Assembly (NCBI GenBank): GCA_002753735.1
Contig: PEAN01000003.1
Coordinates: 1-64,000 of the forward strand
Source: Magnetococcales bacterium DCbin4
Lineage (GTDB): Bacteria; Pseudomonadota; Magnetococcia; Magnetococcales; UBA8363
Length of the DNA stretch: 64,000 nt
Direction: 5' to 3'
The translations under genes and the position numbers were made by a program. Under the pieces are notes generated by a model. The model saw only the letters and a program-made list of their open reading frames with translations. It was not told the origin of the DNA and did not search any database. Shown piece after piece: positions 25,818-34,769 of this stretch. Every line of letters begins with the position of its first letter. Within the stretch, counting starts at the first letter, position 1.

Positions 25818-27770
25818 TTACCTTAACATCGAGCTTTGATGACCGGTTCCCATCGAATTGAGCCGATCCCGGGAAGAACGGATTTCATCCAACCAAAAAT
25901 TGTTCTGATCGGTAATGGTGGCCCGCATCAAAATCACCAGTTCACTCTTTTGTTCCGTCTCCAAACGGTGCCCAAACAATTCACCCACCATCGGCAGATC
26001 GCCCAGATAGGGGATGAACTGCCGCCCCTTTTTCTTCACCGTCTTCATCAACCCGCCAATGACAATCACCTCACCACTGTTGGAAAAAACCATGCTGTCC
26101 GACTCGCGCATGTTATTGGAAGCCAGATCATAACTTTCGTTTCGTACCACCTTGCGTTTATCGGTGGTTTCGGTCACCGAAGGGTGAATATGCAAAATCA
26201 ACCGCTGACCGCCAACAATCTGCGGCAGCACATCCAGGGCAACCCCGGAAAAATAGGTGGCAAACTTGACCAGAGTTTCCCTAGTGTCGCCGTTCACCTT
26301 AGTTTCGATATTGGTGACGAACTGGTCATCCACCCCCACCTTGATCATCGCCTTTTGATTGTTCAACGTGGCGATGCGGGGGCTGGAAAGGACCGACACG
26401 TTTCCCTGTCCTTTAAGCATCTCAAGAAAGGAGGTGAAATCATTCAGTGCCAACCCCACGGCAAAGATTCCTCCCATGGAACTGTACGGCACCGTATCCA
26501 GGGCACCATTCATCTTCTGGGTCATGCTGTCCATGTCGGACGGGTTGGTCAATACCGGGGCCTCGAAGGCGGTCCCCCCACCCGTCTGACTCCCCCCGAT
26601 CTGCTTGGTCCCCTTCAACTGGGAGACAAAAGACCAGTTGATCCCCGATTGATGATGGTCCGAAAGCGTCACCTCCAAAATTTTGGCTTCCAGGACGACC
26701 TGCTGCAACAGATTGGCCTGCATCTCGTCGATCAAGGTTTTCATCTGCCGGATTTCCGAAGGATAGGCCCGAATCATGATCACCCCCGTCTGGGGACTGA
26801 TGCTGATGGCCTTGGTCACATCCGCAGTGCCCGTCGAATTCGCCACCGCCCCCCCCTCCGGCATCTCACCGGCAGGGGTGGATGGAGATGGTGTGACCAG
26901 GGCCGCGTTCTTGTTCCCCGAATTCTGGGCATTTTTCTTGTCGGTTTGGCAGGAGAGATTCCGATCCTCCGATTCCGTCGAAACCTCCTTGGCCTCCAAC
27001 CCCACCAGGGCACACAAGGTATTGGTCAACTCGGCCCAAAAATCGGCCTTGTATCCGGTCTTGACCCCAAACCCGGAAACACTTTCCGATTGCTTTTCCG
27101 TGCTCCCCTTGTCCGAACTGGAGGTTGTAGTGGAGGTGCTTCCTTGTCCCGAGGAGACCTGCGTCGAAGAGGTCCCCTGACGGTAAATATTGGGATAATA
27201 CAAGCGGAATTGACGCAGTTGAACTTCCTGGGGAAAAACCTGGAATCCGATTTCGTTCCTGCTGCAACTGAAATCATACAGATTACAGGCGACTTCAACC
27301 ACCTCGGGGACGGTCACGTTTTTCAAATCCAGGGTGATGACCCCCGAAATACCCGGATGCACCAGGACGTTATACGGGGTATCCTTGACCAGTCCCGAAA
27401 AAAATTCCCGTACCGGTGCCGCCTCCACCTGAATATTGAACCGGGGTTCATGTGCAGGTTCCACCACCGCCGACTTTGCCGTAGCGTGCAGGGGAATAAA
27501 AGCGAGCGGTTGTTCGGTCGCCACGGGATGAACGTTCAAAGGTTGCTCGGTCACCATCCCCCCCGGAGACACCCCCCCTGCCCGCGGCAACCCCTTGTTT
27601 TCCACCGCCGAAGAGGACATGGCAAAGCCGATGAGTTCCTGCTGCGCCCCCTCCAGCGCATCCTGCTGGCTCGCATCCATGTTCTTGTACACACAACCGG
27701 AACCGAGCAATAACATGCTCGCCAGATATCCGATGATTCGTCCATAGGACTTTGCACGGCGAAGGTTCAT
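25818..27770 (-). CDS. mshL: MSHA pilus secretin MshL
   Basis: A 650-residue outer-membrane secretin for type IV pilus extrusion. The N-terminal lipoprotein-type signal runs up to Cys26 (SMLLLGSGC). A Ser/Gly-rich loop near residue 190-230, the secretin N1-type domain (ISPQTGVIMIRAYPSEIRQM) and the C-terminal secretin core with VIVIGGLMKTVKKKGRQFIPYLGDLP follow. The start overlaps the mshJ-K stop by ATGA. It is last in the operon as seen here; the decayed duplicate locus abuts its 3' end. Confidence 0.92.
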   Translation of the reverse strand: MNLRRAKSYGRIIGYLASMLLLGSGCVYKNMDASQQDALEGAQQELIGFAMSSSAVENKGLPRAGGVSPGGMVTEQPLNVHPVATEQPLAFIPLHATAKSAVVEPAHEPRFNIQVEAAPVREFFSGLVKDTPYNVLVHPGISGVITLDLKNVTVPEVVEVACNLYDFSCSRNEIGFQVFPQEVQLRQFRLYYPNIYRQGTSSTQVSSGQGSTSTTTSSSDKGSTEKQSESVSGFGVKTGYKADFWAELTNTLCALVGLEAKEVSTESEDRNLSCQTDKKNAQNSGNKNAALVTPSPSTPAGEMPEGGAVANSTGTADVTKAISISPQTGVIMIRAYPSEIRQMKTLIDEMQANLLQQVVLEAKILEVTLSDHHQSGINWSFVSQLKGTKQIGGSQTGGGTAFEAPVLTNPSDMDSMTQKMNGALDTVPYSSMGGIFAVGLALNDFTSFLEMLKGQGNVSVLSSPRIATLNNQKAMIKVGVDDQFVTNIETKVNGDTRETLVKFATYFSGVALDVLPQIVGGQRLILHIHPSVTETTDKRKVVRNESYDLASNNMRESDSMVFSNSGEVIVIGGLMKTVKKKGRQFIPYLGDLPMVGELFGHRLETEQKSELVILMRATITDQNNFWLDEIRSSRDRLNSMGTGHQSSMLR

Positions 27771-28909
27771 CGTTTTTTTTCAAGAACCAAATGTTTATTC
27801 ACCAGGGAATGGGCACCTTTCAAGAAAATTTCCTGCTGGCGCTTCCCGTGCAGGATATGTACCGACATGGGATGGATGGCCAGAACCGTAATCCCCCCGA
27901 ACGATTCTTTTTCGCCCAGGGGGCGACCGTTGATGATGGCCACCTTGCGCGCCTTGGAATTGAGAATGGAGGTCAAACGAAACGTATTCCATTTCCGATC
28001 CGCCTCGTCCCCCGTCAGACCCGCCTCTCCTTGCAGCGCTTGCTGTTCAGCATCGGGTACGGTGGGATCGTACACCGGCTCCCGCGCCTCACCCTCCCGA
28101 TTCATCATGGCCAACTGTTCCCCCGTCAGGGTCAAATCGGGATCGATGCCGATGTAGCCGTCGGTAAAGCTCATCGTACTTAAAAACACCTTGGCCCTTG
28201 AAGTTGTCTTCCCCTCCGCCCCGGAGACCGAATAATCGAGACCACCCCAATAGAAAGTCCAAGGCAACGATTCAATATTTTTAAGATAGCGCATGATCTC
28301 CAAAAAATTGCCCTCAAGGGTGACGTTCAAACCGTGGCGATACAAGGTCACCGCCTCACCCGGGGCGGGTTCATGTTCCGCAGCGGCCGGGGCCTCCTTC
28401 TTTTTCTCCTTACCCTTGGAGTTTTCCTGTTTCTGAGGCTTTGCCGTCGCCTGCATGATCCGTTGCTGAATATCCTGCAACCGGACCCCCTCCCCCGGTA
28501 AACTTTCCATTCCCACCAGGGTCACATCGTTCATCTGACCCAACATTCTTCTCAATGCCTGCGTCATCTCCCCAGGGGACAAGAAATTACGCGCCGAATT
28601 TTCCAACGCCCGTTCCAACTGCCCCAATTCTTCCTGTTTCTGCCGCATTTTTTCTTTCAATGGCCGATTGACATCCTGGTCCTTGTTGGCCAAAATTTGA
28701 CGCTCCAGAGTCATTAATTGGTCTATTTTGCCCCGGACCGTCTTTAATTCCTGTTCAACCGCCCCCTGCTTTTTGACCAAAGGCTGACGCACCAAGGCAT
28801 TCCATCCCGATCCAAAAACAATAAGAATAGCAGCCAGGATATAAATCCGCTCATTCTTGGATCGGGCATCAATTTTTGCCAATAATTCCTGAAAGGGCCT
28901 TTTCAACAA
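27767..28909 (-). CDS. Fused MshJ-MshK pilus assembly protein
   Basis: A 380-residue inner-membrane protein. Residues 20-45 form a membrane segment, 45-110 a coiled coil and 110-270 a PilO/MshJ-like domain (GLNVTLEGNFLEIMRYLKNIE). The last ~70 residues resemble MshK (KVAIINGRPLGEKESFGGITVLAI), normally a separate small protein. TTG is the start codon; the frame overlaps the end of the MshI/N gene by 41 bases. It links the PilM/N-like cytoplasmic complex with the secretin. Confidence 0.82.
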   Translation of the reverse strand: MLKRPFQELLAKIDARSKNERIYILAAILIVFGSGWNALVRQPLVKKQGAVEQELKTVRGKIDQLMTLERQILANKDQDVNRPLKEKMRQKQEELGQLERALENSARNFLSPGEMTQALRRMLGQMNDVTLVGMESLPGEGVRLQDIQQRIMQATAKPQKQENSKGKEKKKEAPAAAEHEPAPGEAVTLYRHGLNVTLEGNFLEIMRYLKNIESLPWTFYWGGLDYSVSGAEGKTTSRAKVFLSTMSFTDGYIGIDPDLTLTGEQLAMMNREGEAREPVYDPTVPDAEQQALQGEAGLTGDEADRKWNTFRLTSILNSKARKVAIINGRPLGEKESFGGITVLAIHPMSVHILHGKRQQEIFLKGAHSLVNKHLVLEKKR

Positions 28910-30566
28910 AATTCTCCATCAGGAATGAAAACGGAGAGACCGATTGCAGCAAACCGCTGTTTTTTTCCGTTTCCGACCCTTCTGTTTTTTCATCCATGGA
29001 ATGCGTCAGCAAAGAAAATTCAATCAACCCATTTTTTTCCATTTTAATCAGACTGAAGGGATGACCCGACAGGTGCGTGCCGTTCTGGAACAGGCTGACC
29101 ATCGCCGGAATGTTTTTGGGATCGGTCGCCTGGCCATAGAGTCCAAACTGTTCACCCCCATTCAAAATGCGCATGCGGGAAATCCACACCCCTTCCAGCT
29201 TGTTCTGGGCCAATTCCCGGAAATAGCCGGAAAATCCGGTGGTATTGCCAAAATCATAACTGCCCTCAAGAATCTGAACGATCAACTTTTTCATCAGGAT
29301 CGTCCCTTCAATCTGGGCGAGATGCTGTTCCAGGGCTGCGTCAACCTTCTGGACAGGATATTGTTTCCCCAGCGCACCGACCTTGGCCTCCATTTGGGCA
29401 AGCCTGGCCTTCTCCGTGGCCAGTAGTTCCCCGGAACGCACGTATTGCCAATACAACCCCCCGGCCGACACCCCTGCCAGGACAAGCAAACCCGCCGCCA
29501 CCATGACAATCTGTTCAGCACTGGCGATGGCCATTTTGGGAAGCAGCTCAGGGTCGAACAGATTGACTTCCTGTTGGAAGACAGCGTCACCTTGATTGCC
29601 CGCAAGCGCAACGCCAATGGCGGGAAACAGTTTGCCCAGGGTGGATTCATCGGGAAGATCCCCGGAAAAATCGATCATCTCTGCCAGATTGACCGATTTG
29701 ACCCGAACGGCCAGCCGGTCGGAAATCGCGGCACGCAGTTCCGGCAATGGCCGTTCCATCGGGGCCAGATAGAGCCGCTCAATGGTATGGGGCATGAACC
29801 GGCTGAGATAATAATCCAGCGTACTTTGGACCTGGGTGCAGAGTTCATCCAGGAGGGAACATTGTGCAAGCGTTTGTTCCACGCTGCCATCCCCCCTGTT
29901 TTCATCGAGGAACGAAAAGATTGCATCCAAACCAATATCCATCTTGCGAGCCAGATAGAGGGTATGATCACGAGTGACGGTCAATAATCCGTCCCGGGAT
30001 CGCAGATGGAGCATGGCGACCCCCTCTTTTTCTTCTGGAAGAAGGGCTGCCAAGTTGCGCAACGCCAATTCATGGATATCGATGGCGACCAACCGCGTCC
30101 GACCGCGCTGATGGAACGCATTGATGTTGGCCTGAACCTGTTCCTTGCGGGTGGCGATCACATAGGCCATCTGCCGCGAACCGGAACGAGGGGGCGAGGG
30201 TTGTTCAAAGCTGGCAATCATCGCTTCGGCGGAGGTGTATTCCAGCCGTTCAACAATGTTCCAGCGCAGCGCATCCGCCTGTTCTTCCCTGGGAATGTTG
30301 GCAACCATCTCCTCGACGAACACTTCGTACCGATCCATCGGCAGAACGGCCCTGCATTCCGCTTTTTTAATTTTCCTTTGTTTGAGCAGGGATTGGAAAA
30401 CCTCTCTTTCCTCCCCGGGCAAACAGGGGCGAAATTCACACCATTGAATGTTTGGATGATTCTCGTTCCATCCCATCTCCACCACGCCCAGACCATGGCC
30501 TTGAATGATCAGACCCAGATGATGCGATCGGGATGGTCGTGGTTTGAATCGGGAAAAGAAACGCAT
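28869..30566 (-). CDS. mshI: Fused MshI/PilM-PilN-type pilus assembly protein
   Basis: A 565-residue protein combining a PilM-like actin-fold domain (residues about 1-320) with a PilN-like part. One membrane segment occurs near 350-372 (QIVMVAAGLLVLAGVSAGGLYW), followed by a periplasmic coiled coil and an alpha/beta domain. In Vibrio these functions are split between mshI and mshI2. The start codon is ATG 30566. The dispersed terminator element sits directly upstream, between this gene and the mshP-like gene. Confidence 0.85.
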   Translation of the reverse strand: MRFFSRFKPRPSRSHHLGLIIQGHGLGVVEMGWNENHPNIQWCEFRPCLPGEEREVFQSLLKQRKIKKAECRAVLPMDRYEVFVEEMVANIPREEQADALRWNIVERLEYTSAEAMIASFEQPSPPRSGSRQMAYVIATRKEQVQANINAFHQRGRTRLVAIDIHELALRNLAALLPEEKEGVAMLHLRSRDGLLTVTRDHTLYLARKMDIGLDAIFSFLDENRGDGSVEQTLAQCSLLDELCTQVQSTLDYYLSRFMPHTIERLYLAPMERPLPELRAAISDRLAVRVKSVNLAEMIDFSGDLPDESTLGKLFPAIGVALAGNQGDAVFQQEVNLFDPELLPKMAIASAEQIVMVAAGLLVLAGVSAGGLYWQYVRSGELLATEKARLAQMEAKVGALGKQYPVQKVDAALEQHLAQIEGTILMKKLIVQILEGSYDFGNTTGFSGYFRELAQNKLEGVWISRMRILNGGEQFGLYGQATDPKNIPAMVSLFQNGTHLSGHPFSLIKMEKNGLIEFSLLTHSMDEKTEGSETEKNSGLLQSVSPFSFLMENFVEKALSGIIGKN

Positions 30567-30589
30567 TGATTAAAACAGGTTGACATTGA

Positions 30590-30740
30590 TTGAGAAAAAA
30601 AAGGGGTCGGGGGGGGTGCCCCCAGGGTGTTGACTTTGTTTTTGAATTTAAACAAAAAGGTTTCCATGCTTCAGCTTTTGACTTTGTTTTTAAAGTCAAA
30701 ACCCTGGGGGCAATCCCTTGAGCCCCCTTTTTTTCTTAAT
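30590..30740. repeat. Dispersed inverted-repeat element, complete copy inside the msh operon
   Basis: Both ends are present. The left end on the minus strand reads CACCCTGGGGGCACCCCCCC then CCCCTTTTTTT; the right end reads ACCCTGGGGGCAATCCCTTG then CCCCCTTTTTTTT. The centre has TTTGTTTTTGAATTTAAAC and GGTTTCCATGC. It separates mshI from the mshP-like gene and could reduce read-through in either direction. Confidence 0.78.
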
Positions 30741-30763
30741 CATGATCAATGCAAAATCTGCGC

Positions 30764-32230
30764 CTATGGGATGAAATTTTCCGACCAGTCGGTCATTTCC
30801 ACCAGAATGTCATGACGGTCCTCCGCATCGATTTCCCCCAGATGACGGTCATACATGACATCACCCGAACCGGTGATATCGAAGGTTTTTGAATGACTGG
30901 CACCGTAGAGATCCCCACTGCCCGAAATACGCACCGCCGCAGTGGGTGCATAAATGGCCGCAGCCAGATCATTGGAACCGGAGACACTGATCGTACCCGT
31001 CGTGTTTGAATAGATTTTGGTTTGACCAAACTGGCTGGTGGGATTGATGGAACCGGAACCACTGATGGAAAAGTTTTGGGTATGACCACTGCCACCGGTA
31101 TGATAGATGTTCAACGTCACCCCGTTTGCCAAGATCAACTGACCCGACCCCGACATTTGAAACGGACCATCGACGAACAAATTGAACGTCTCCTGGTCGC
31201 CAACCTTGGTCAAAATCAGGTCCCCCGACCCCGACATACTGAAACTGTTATAAAAATAGGTTCCAGGAGTCCAGGTGGTATCGGACGATCCCGTTTTGCG
31301 AAAATCGCCCCGGTTGCTCGCCGCCGCAGGACGGGCCGATTCAATCATGGTTGTCACATCGTACGGATCACACGCCCCGGCTGAAGTCGGCGTTGAACTC
31401 CCCGTATGGGTTGTCCCAAAAATACGCGCACTGCCACGCAGTGACACCGTACCGCCGACATGAACATCACCATAGACCTTGCTGCTCCCCTCCAGGATGA
31501 CATTTCCCGGAACGCGAATCGCCCCATGAACATCACCACTGCCGGTATGCTTGAAATATCCCTTGTCACCCCGTGCCCCGGTCAGCTTGATCTCCCCATT
31601 GACGTTGGCAGAACTGGTGAATTCCACATAGGCGCCACTTCCCGGAAGAATAATGTCCCCATTGATGTTGCCACTCCCGGTTTTGGTGACATAGCCGCCA
31701 TCATTGAGCACCATGATATTGGCCTGACGGGCCACCGTCCCTTCACGAGTGGCCGAGTTGAAACTCAAGGTCGAACTGCCGGAAGCCCTGATCCATTCAC
31801 AGGCCGTAATCCCCGCAAGCCAAACCGGAGGCGGCGGATTGGCATATCGGCATTCCACCCCGTTGGTGACAATGGTCCGGCTGACCCGATGCTCCTGTTG
31901 ATCACCGCTCACAGCAGCGAATACCTTGGTTGTCACCGTATAGATCCCCGACCCCTCGGGGGTTTCAGTAAAACGAACCTCGAACTGATCGTTAACGATA
32001 TCCACGGGTGGCACGGGCGGCGTGGAACAAATATGCTGAATGGCCCACCGTGCCGTCTCCAACGCCGATTCCGCCGCGAACAGTTTACTGGACGACACGG
32101 ACAGATCGGTATAAATATCGCTATCGCGCTCGGTTGTTTGCACCATGAGGGCACTCAAGCCGGCGGCTGCAACCATCACCGCCAACACCCCCACCAAGGA
32201 ACTGCCATTTTGGTTGTCATTGCGGTTCAT
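30764..32230 (-). CDS. MshP/PilX-like pilus protein with SGSGD-repeat adhesin-type domain
   Basis: A 488-residue protein. Residues 8-30 form a hydrophobic prepilin-like segment (SSLVGVLAVMVAAAGLSALM) as in MshP/PilX, without a strict Gly-Phe-type cleavage site. From about residue 140 to 460 there are repeated SGSGD/TGSGN units about 15-20 residues apart (for example GSGNINGDIILPGSG, VSLRGSARIFG, FSMSGSGDLIL, VRISGSGDLYG). These suggest a right-handed beta-helix like bactofilin or PilX C-terminal domains. It likely acts as a pilus tip or minor component. ATG 32230 was chosen over an in-frame TTG. Confidence 0.75.
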   Translation of the reverse strand: MNRNDNQNGSSLVGVLAVMVAAAGLSALMVQTTERDSDIYTDLSVSSSKLFAAESALETARWAIQHICSTPPVPPVDIVNDQFEVRFTETPEGSGIYTVTTKVFAAVSGDQQEHRVSRTIVTNGVECRYANPPPPVWLAGITACEWIRASGSSTLSFNSATREGTVARQANIMVLNDGGYVTKTGSGNINGDIILPGSGAYVEFTSSANVNGEIKLTGARGDKGYFKHTGSGDVHGAIRVPGNVILEGSSKVYGDVHVGGTVSLRGSARIFGTTHTGSSTPTSAGACDPYDVTTMIESARPAAASNRGDFRKTGSSDTTWTPGTYFYNSFSMSGSGDLILTKVGDQETFNLFVDGPFQMSGSGQLILANGVTLNIYHTGGSGHTQNFSISGSGSINPTSQFGQTKIYSNTTGTISVSGSNDLAAAIYAPTAAVRISGSGDLYGASHSKTFDITGSGDVMYDRHLGEIDAEDRHDILVEMTDWSENFIP

Positions 32231-32232
32231 GA

Positions 32233-32754
32233 TCAAAAATTCCTCGGATAGATCCGGCTGCGCAACGGGTAACGAACCAGTTCATTGCCAGGAACCCAAC
32301 TGTTCACATGAAACTGGACCTGAATATGGTTGAAGGTAGCGGAATCGTTGGTATCATAAGAGAATGTGAGATCGGAAATCCCTTTGGCCAAAAGGTTATC
32401 CTCTCCATTGCTCAAAATGGTACGACGCAGGTTGGTGCCGTCCAGATAATACCGGACCAAACCATCGCCGGTGGCAGTCGAAAGAAATGTGATCTCTGTA
32501 TTGGGAGAAAGGACGAAACCATCACGACGGGCCTCCCGCAACTCCCGGGTCAGACGTACCATGGCCAACCGTCCCTGATCCGACACCGCACTCAATTGTG
32601 CCCGTAAAATGGTGCTTTCGGTGGCGGTGATGAAGGATTGCCACCCCAACCCCGCACAAATCCCTGCGATCACAAGGGTGATGACGAGTTCAAGCAGGGT
32701 GAAACCACTGCTTCCCCGACCGCATGCGTCAGATGGAACAGGATCGTAGTTCAT
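32233..32754 (-). CDS. mshO: Minor prepilin MshO
   Basis: A 173-residue type IV prepilin. The cleavage motif GFTLLELVITLVIAG lies at residues 17-31, so about 17 leader residues are removed. The C-terminal part is beta-rich. It is two bases from the next gene start and follows mshD by 54 bases, all on the minus strand. MshO is the family order match. Confidence 0.85.
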   Translation of the reverse strand: MNYDPVPSDACGRGSSGFTLLELVITLVIAGICAGLGWQSFITATESTILRAQLSAVSDQGRLAMVRLTRELREARRDGFVLSPNTEITFLSTATGDGLVRYYLDGTNLRRTILSNGEDNLLAKGISDLTFSYDTNDSATFNHIQVQFHVNSWVPGNELVRYPLRSRIYPRNF

Positions 32755-32808
32755 GGGGTCTTCCTCTCAGGAAGGTCGTAGTATCGATCAAAACCAGAAG
32801 CAAACGCA

Positions 32809-33267
32809 TCAAAGCGCAACCCAGGGACCCCCCTTCAAGAACACAACCTTGGTCCCCGACATGAATTCACCACCCGCCTTGACCGTGACCCCGACCTCCA
32901 GACAATCGGTTGCCGTGCCGGTCGGACAGGTACCGGTCGTATCATCCCTGAAGGTGAAATAACGGGAATATTCACCGAATTCACCCGCAATCGGCGTTTC
33001 ATCGGGGAAGGTCGTGGCATTGATGCCGTCGGTCCCCGCCGTGTCACGCAGGTGAAGGATTTCTTCCATTTTTTCTTCCACCAAAAACAGCGCCTGATGC
33101 TGTTGGCGGGTCAATTGCGAATATTTGACCGTATTGGCCACCTGCGCCGCAATGCTCCCCGCCACGATGGCGGCAACGACAATGCTGATCAGGATTTCGA
33201 TCATCGTCATGCCGCTCTGGCAGCCGGGTATCGGCGTGCTCAAGGAAAGGGATGTTGGCTTGTTCAT
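32809..33267 (-). CDS. Minor prepilin MshD-like
   Basis: A 152-residue prepilin with the cleavage motif GMTMIEILISIVVAA near residue 19. A C-terminal Cys pair (TCPTGTATDCLEVG) could form the pilin disulfide. ATG 33267 overlaps the mshC stop (ATGA); a longer frame from 33282 is less likely. Position between mshC and mshO fits mshD. Confidence 0.82.
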   Translation of the reverse strand: MNKPTSLSLSTPIPGCQSGMTMIEILISIVVAAIVAGSIAAQVANTVKYSQLTRQQHQALFLVEEKMEEILHLRDTAGTDGINATTFPDETPIAGEFGEYSRYFTFRDDTTGTCPTGTATDCLEVGVTVKAGGEFMSGTKVVFLKGGPWVAL

Positions 33268-33764
33268 TGTTGGACCACCCATACCGCGCCGGTATTTTTC
33301 TCAATATGCAGAATACCGATGGTTTGAACGGCGGGATCGCCCCCCGTCTGTTGGGTCAGGGTCAGATCCCCCCACCACGAAGGACGCCCCAGGCCATCGA
33401 AAACGATGCTGAACGGCGTCATGGTCACCTTATCGGAAAAGGTACGCGCCTGGCCGACCCGGGTCCCATGTTCGTCAATGATTTTATATTGATGTTGCGG
33501 TGCCGCCTCCTGGACGATGGAATAGCCCGGGGCACGCAACATGGCATGGGACTGGGCGGTACGGACATCCGCCTCCAGACACCCCACCAAGGTTTGCGCC
33601 AACCCGTCGCAATAGTTTTCCGCCTCGGATTGATCGCCCATGAATTTGGCCATGGCCGTAACCGATACGGCCCCGATGACGGCAATGACCATCACCAGTT
33701 CCATCAAGCTCATTCCCGCCTCATGTGCATGCCACGACGGCGGAAGATCGACTGCATTGCCCAT
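33264..33764 (-). CDS. Minor prepilin MshC-like
   Basis: A 166-residue prepilin with GMSLMELVMVIAVIGAV after a leader of about 17 residues. Cys53 and Cys63 (in NYCDGLAQTLVGCLEADV) may pair. It follows mshA by 111 bases and is translationally coupled to mshD by an ATGA overlap. Confidence 0.82.
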   Translation of the reverse strand: MGNAVDLPPSWHAHEAGMSLMELVMVIAVIGAVSVTAMAKFMGDQSEAENYCDGLAQTLVGCLEADVRTAQSHAMLRAPGYSIVQEAAPQHQYKIIDEHGTRVGQARTFSDKVTMTPFSIVFDGLGRPSWWGDLTLTQQTGGDPAVQTIGILHIEKNTGAVWVVQQ

Positions 33765-33805
33765 GTGTTGGTTCCTTCAACGGGTTGAATGAATGTCCCG
33801 CTTTT

Positions 33806-33843
33806 CCCGGCGGCCAAGCGGAAAAACCGTCCAAACCGCCGGG
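33806..33843. other. Stem-loop between mshA and mshC
   Basis: CCCGGCGG and CCGCCGGG form a perfect 8-bp stem with a 22-base loop in the 111-base gap. No T-run follows on the minus strand, so it may act as an mRNA 3'-end stabiliser or partial attenuator that keeps major pilin more abundant than the minor pilins. Inference from position only. Confidence 0.45.
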
Positions 33844-33875
33844 AATCCATGCCTCAAACCAGAGTGCCGTGATGT

Positions 33876-34292
33876 TTATTGCAACGCTCCAAGAGCAGGC
33901 GCAGTGGCAGGTGTTGTCGTCATATCCTCGGCGACCAAAGCCGCTGTACGACCGTCGGGAAACGTAAGGGTACCAGTGGCACAGGTCACACCGCCCGCAT
34001 CAGCCAACAAAGCCATGACCGTGGTACAATCCGTAACCAAAGCCGGATTGTAGACCGGATTTGTAGGATTTGCTGCCAATTGCGCCAGATGAATTCCATG
34101 GGATTGATGCAAGGTCGAGTTGATATCCCCATGCATTTTCGTAGTGACAGCGGCCCTGGCTTCGCCACTGACATCCATGTAATTGGGCAGCAAGGTTGCG
34201 GCCAGGACACCCAGGATGATGATCACGACGATCAATTCCACCATGGTAAAACCCGCCTCACCCCGACGTTGTTCCTGAATCTTGTTCTTCAT
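33876..34292 (-). CDS. mshA: Major pilin MshA
   Basis: A 138-residue type IVa prepilin. A 13-residue charged leader ends in EAG, then FTMVELIVVIIILGVLAATLLPNYMDVSGEA is the pilin spine with Glu5 of the mature protein. A Cys pair occurs in the C-terminal region (VTDCTTV and GVTCATG). ATG 34292 with AAGGAG upstream is clear; a frame from 34394 reads non-family residues. It is first in the operon, with a possible sigma-54 promoter 70 bases upstream. Confidence 0.9.
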   Translation of the reverse strand: MKNKIQEQRRGEAGFTMVELIVVIIILGVLAATLLPNYMDVSGEARAAVTTKMHGDINSTLHQSHGIHLAQLAANPTNPVYNPALVTDCTTVMALLADAGGVTCATGTLTFPDGRTAALVAEDMTTTPATAPALGALQ

Positions 34293-34361
34293 CGACCAAA
34301 ACTCCTTCAAAACTTTGGGCACATGCCCTTGTGAACAAACGGGTCCGTGTTGCACGAACCT

Positions 34362-34377
34362 TGCGTTACAGGTGCCA
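34362..34377 (-). promoter_or_regulatory. Candidate sigma-54 promoter for mshA
   Basis: The minus strand reads TGGCACCTGTAACGCA, matching the -24 box TGGCAC exactly and giving GC at the -12 position with the required ten-base spacing. The -12 TT is replaced by AC. It lies 70 bases before the mshA ATG. Many type IV pilin genes use RpoN. Confidence 0.5.
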
Positions 34378-34599
34378 GGGACAATCCAATCCACCCAATC
34401 AACACCCGATGCAATACGGAAGTAATGTCAAACGCACCTTTAAGAAAATGACGATCTACAATTCGAAGCTGTTTATCAGGATTCATTCTAACACGGAAAC
34501 CTGAAAAGGGAATATTTATTATGACATACACGATCATTCATTCAGGTTATTGGATCCGGCAGCGGAACGACTGCGGCAACATCCCTCCAGAACACGAAT

Positions 34600-34769
34600 T
34601 CAATCACCCGACTTCACCCTGAGAAGCGGAAGGACTTCACGGTCCAACCATTGTGCCAACGCCGCCTCCCCACTGACCACAGGGACTCCATGAAACACAG
34701 GCACCGCCGCGGCAATGGAACCCACCGCATCATAGTAGACCGTCGGCTTTCCCAATGCCTTGCCGATCA
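34600..34769 (-). pseudogene. C-terminal remnant of a surface-polysaccharide biosynthesis protein
   Basis: The minus strand reads an uninterrupted ~56 codons ending in TGA at 34600: VIGKALGKPTVYYDAVG, VPVFHGVPVVSG, then AALAQWLDREVLPLL. The pattern IGKALGKP.V.YD..G...H.GVPV is that of glycosyltransferase/surface carbohydrate proteins. The upstream end coincides with the tip of the ISAs1 fragment, so insertion or deletion cut the gene. It probably belonged to the surface-sugar cluster at 36-39 kb. Confidence 0.6.

Noticed and set aside
25836-27713. A 625-codon open frame on the plus strand opposite mshL
   Set aside because: It is the mirror of a clear secretin gene; the text has no family likeness and arises from high-GC codon structure.
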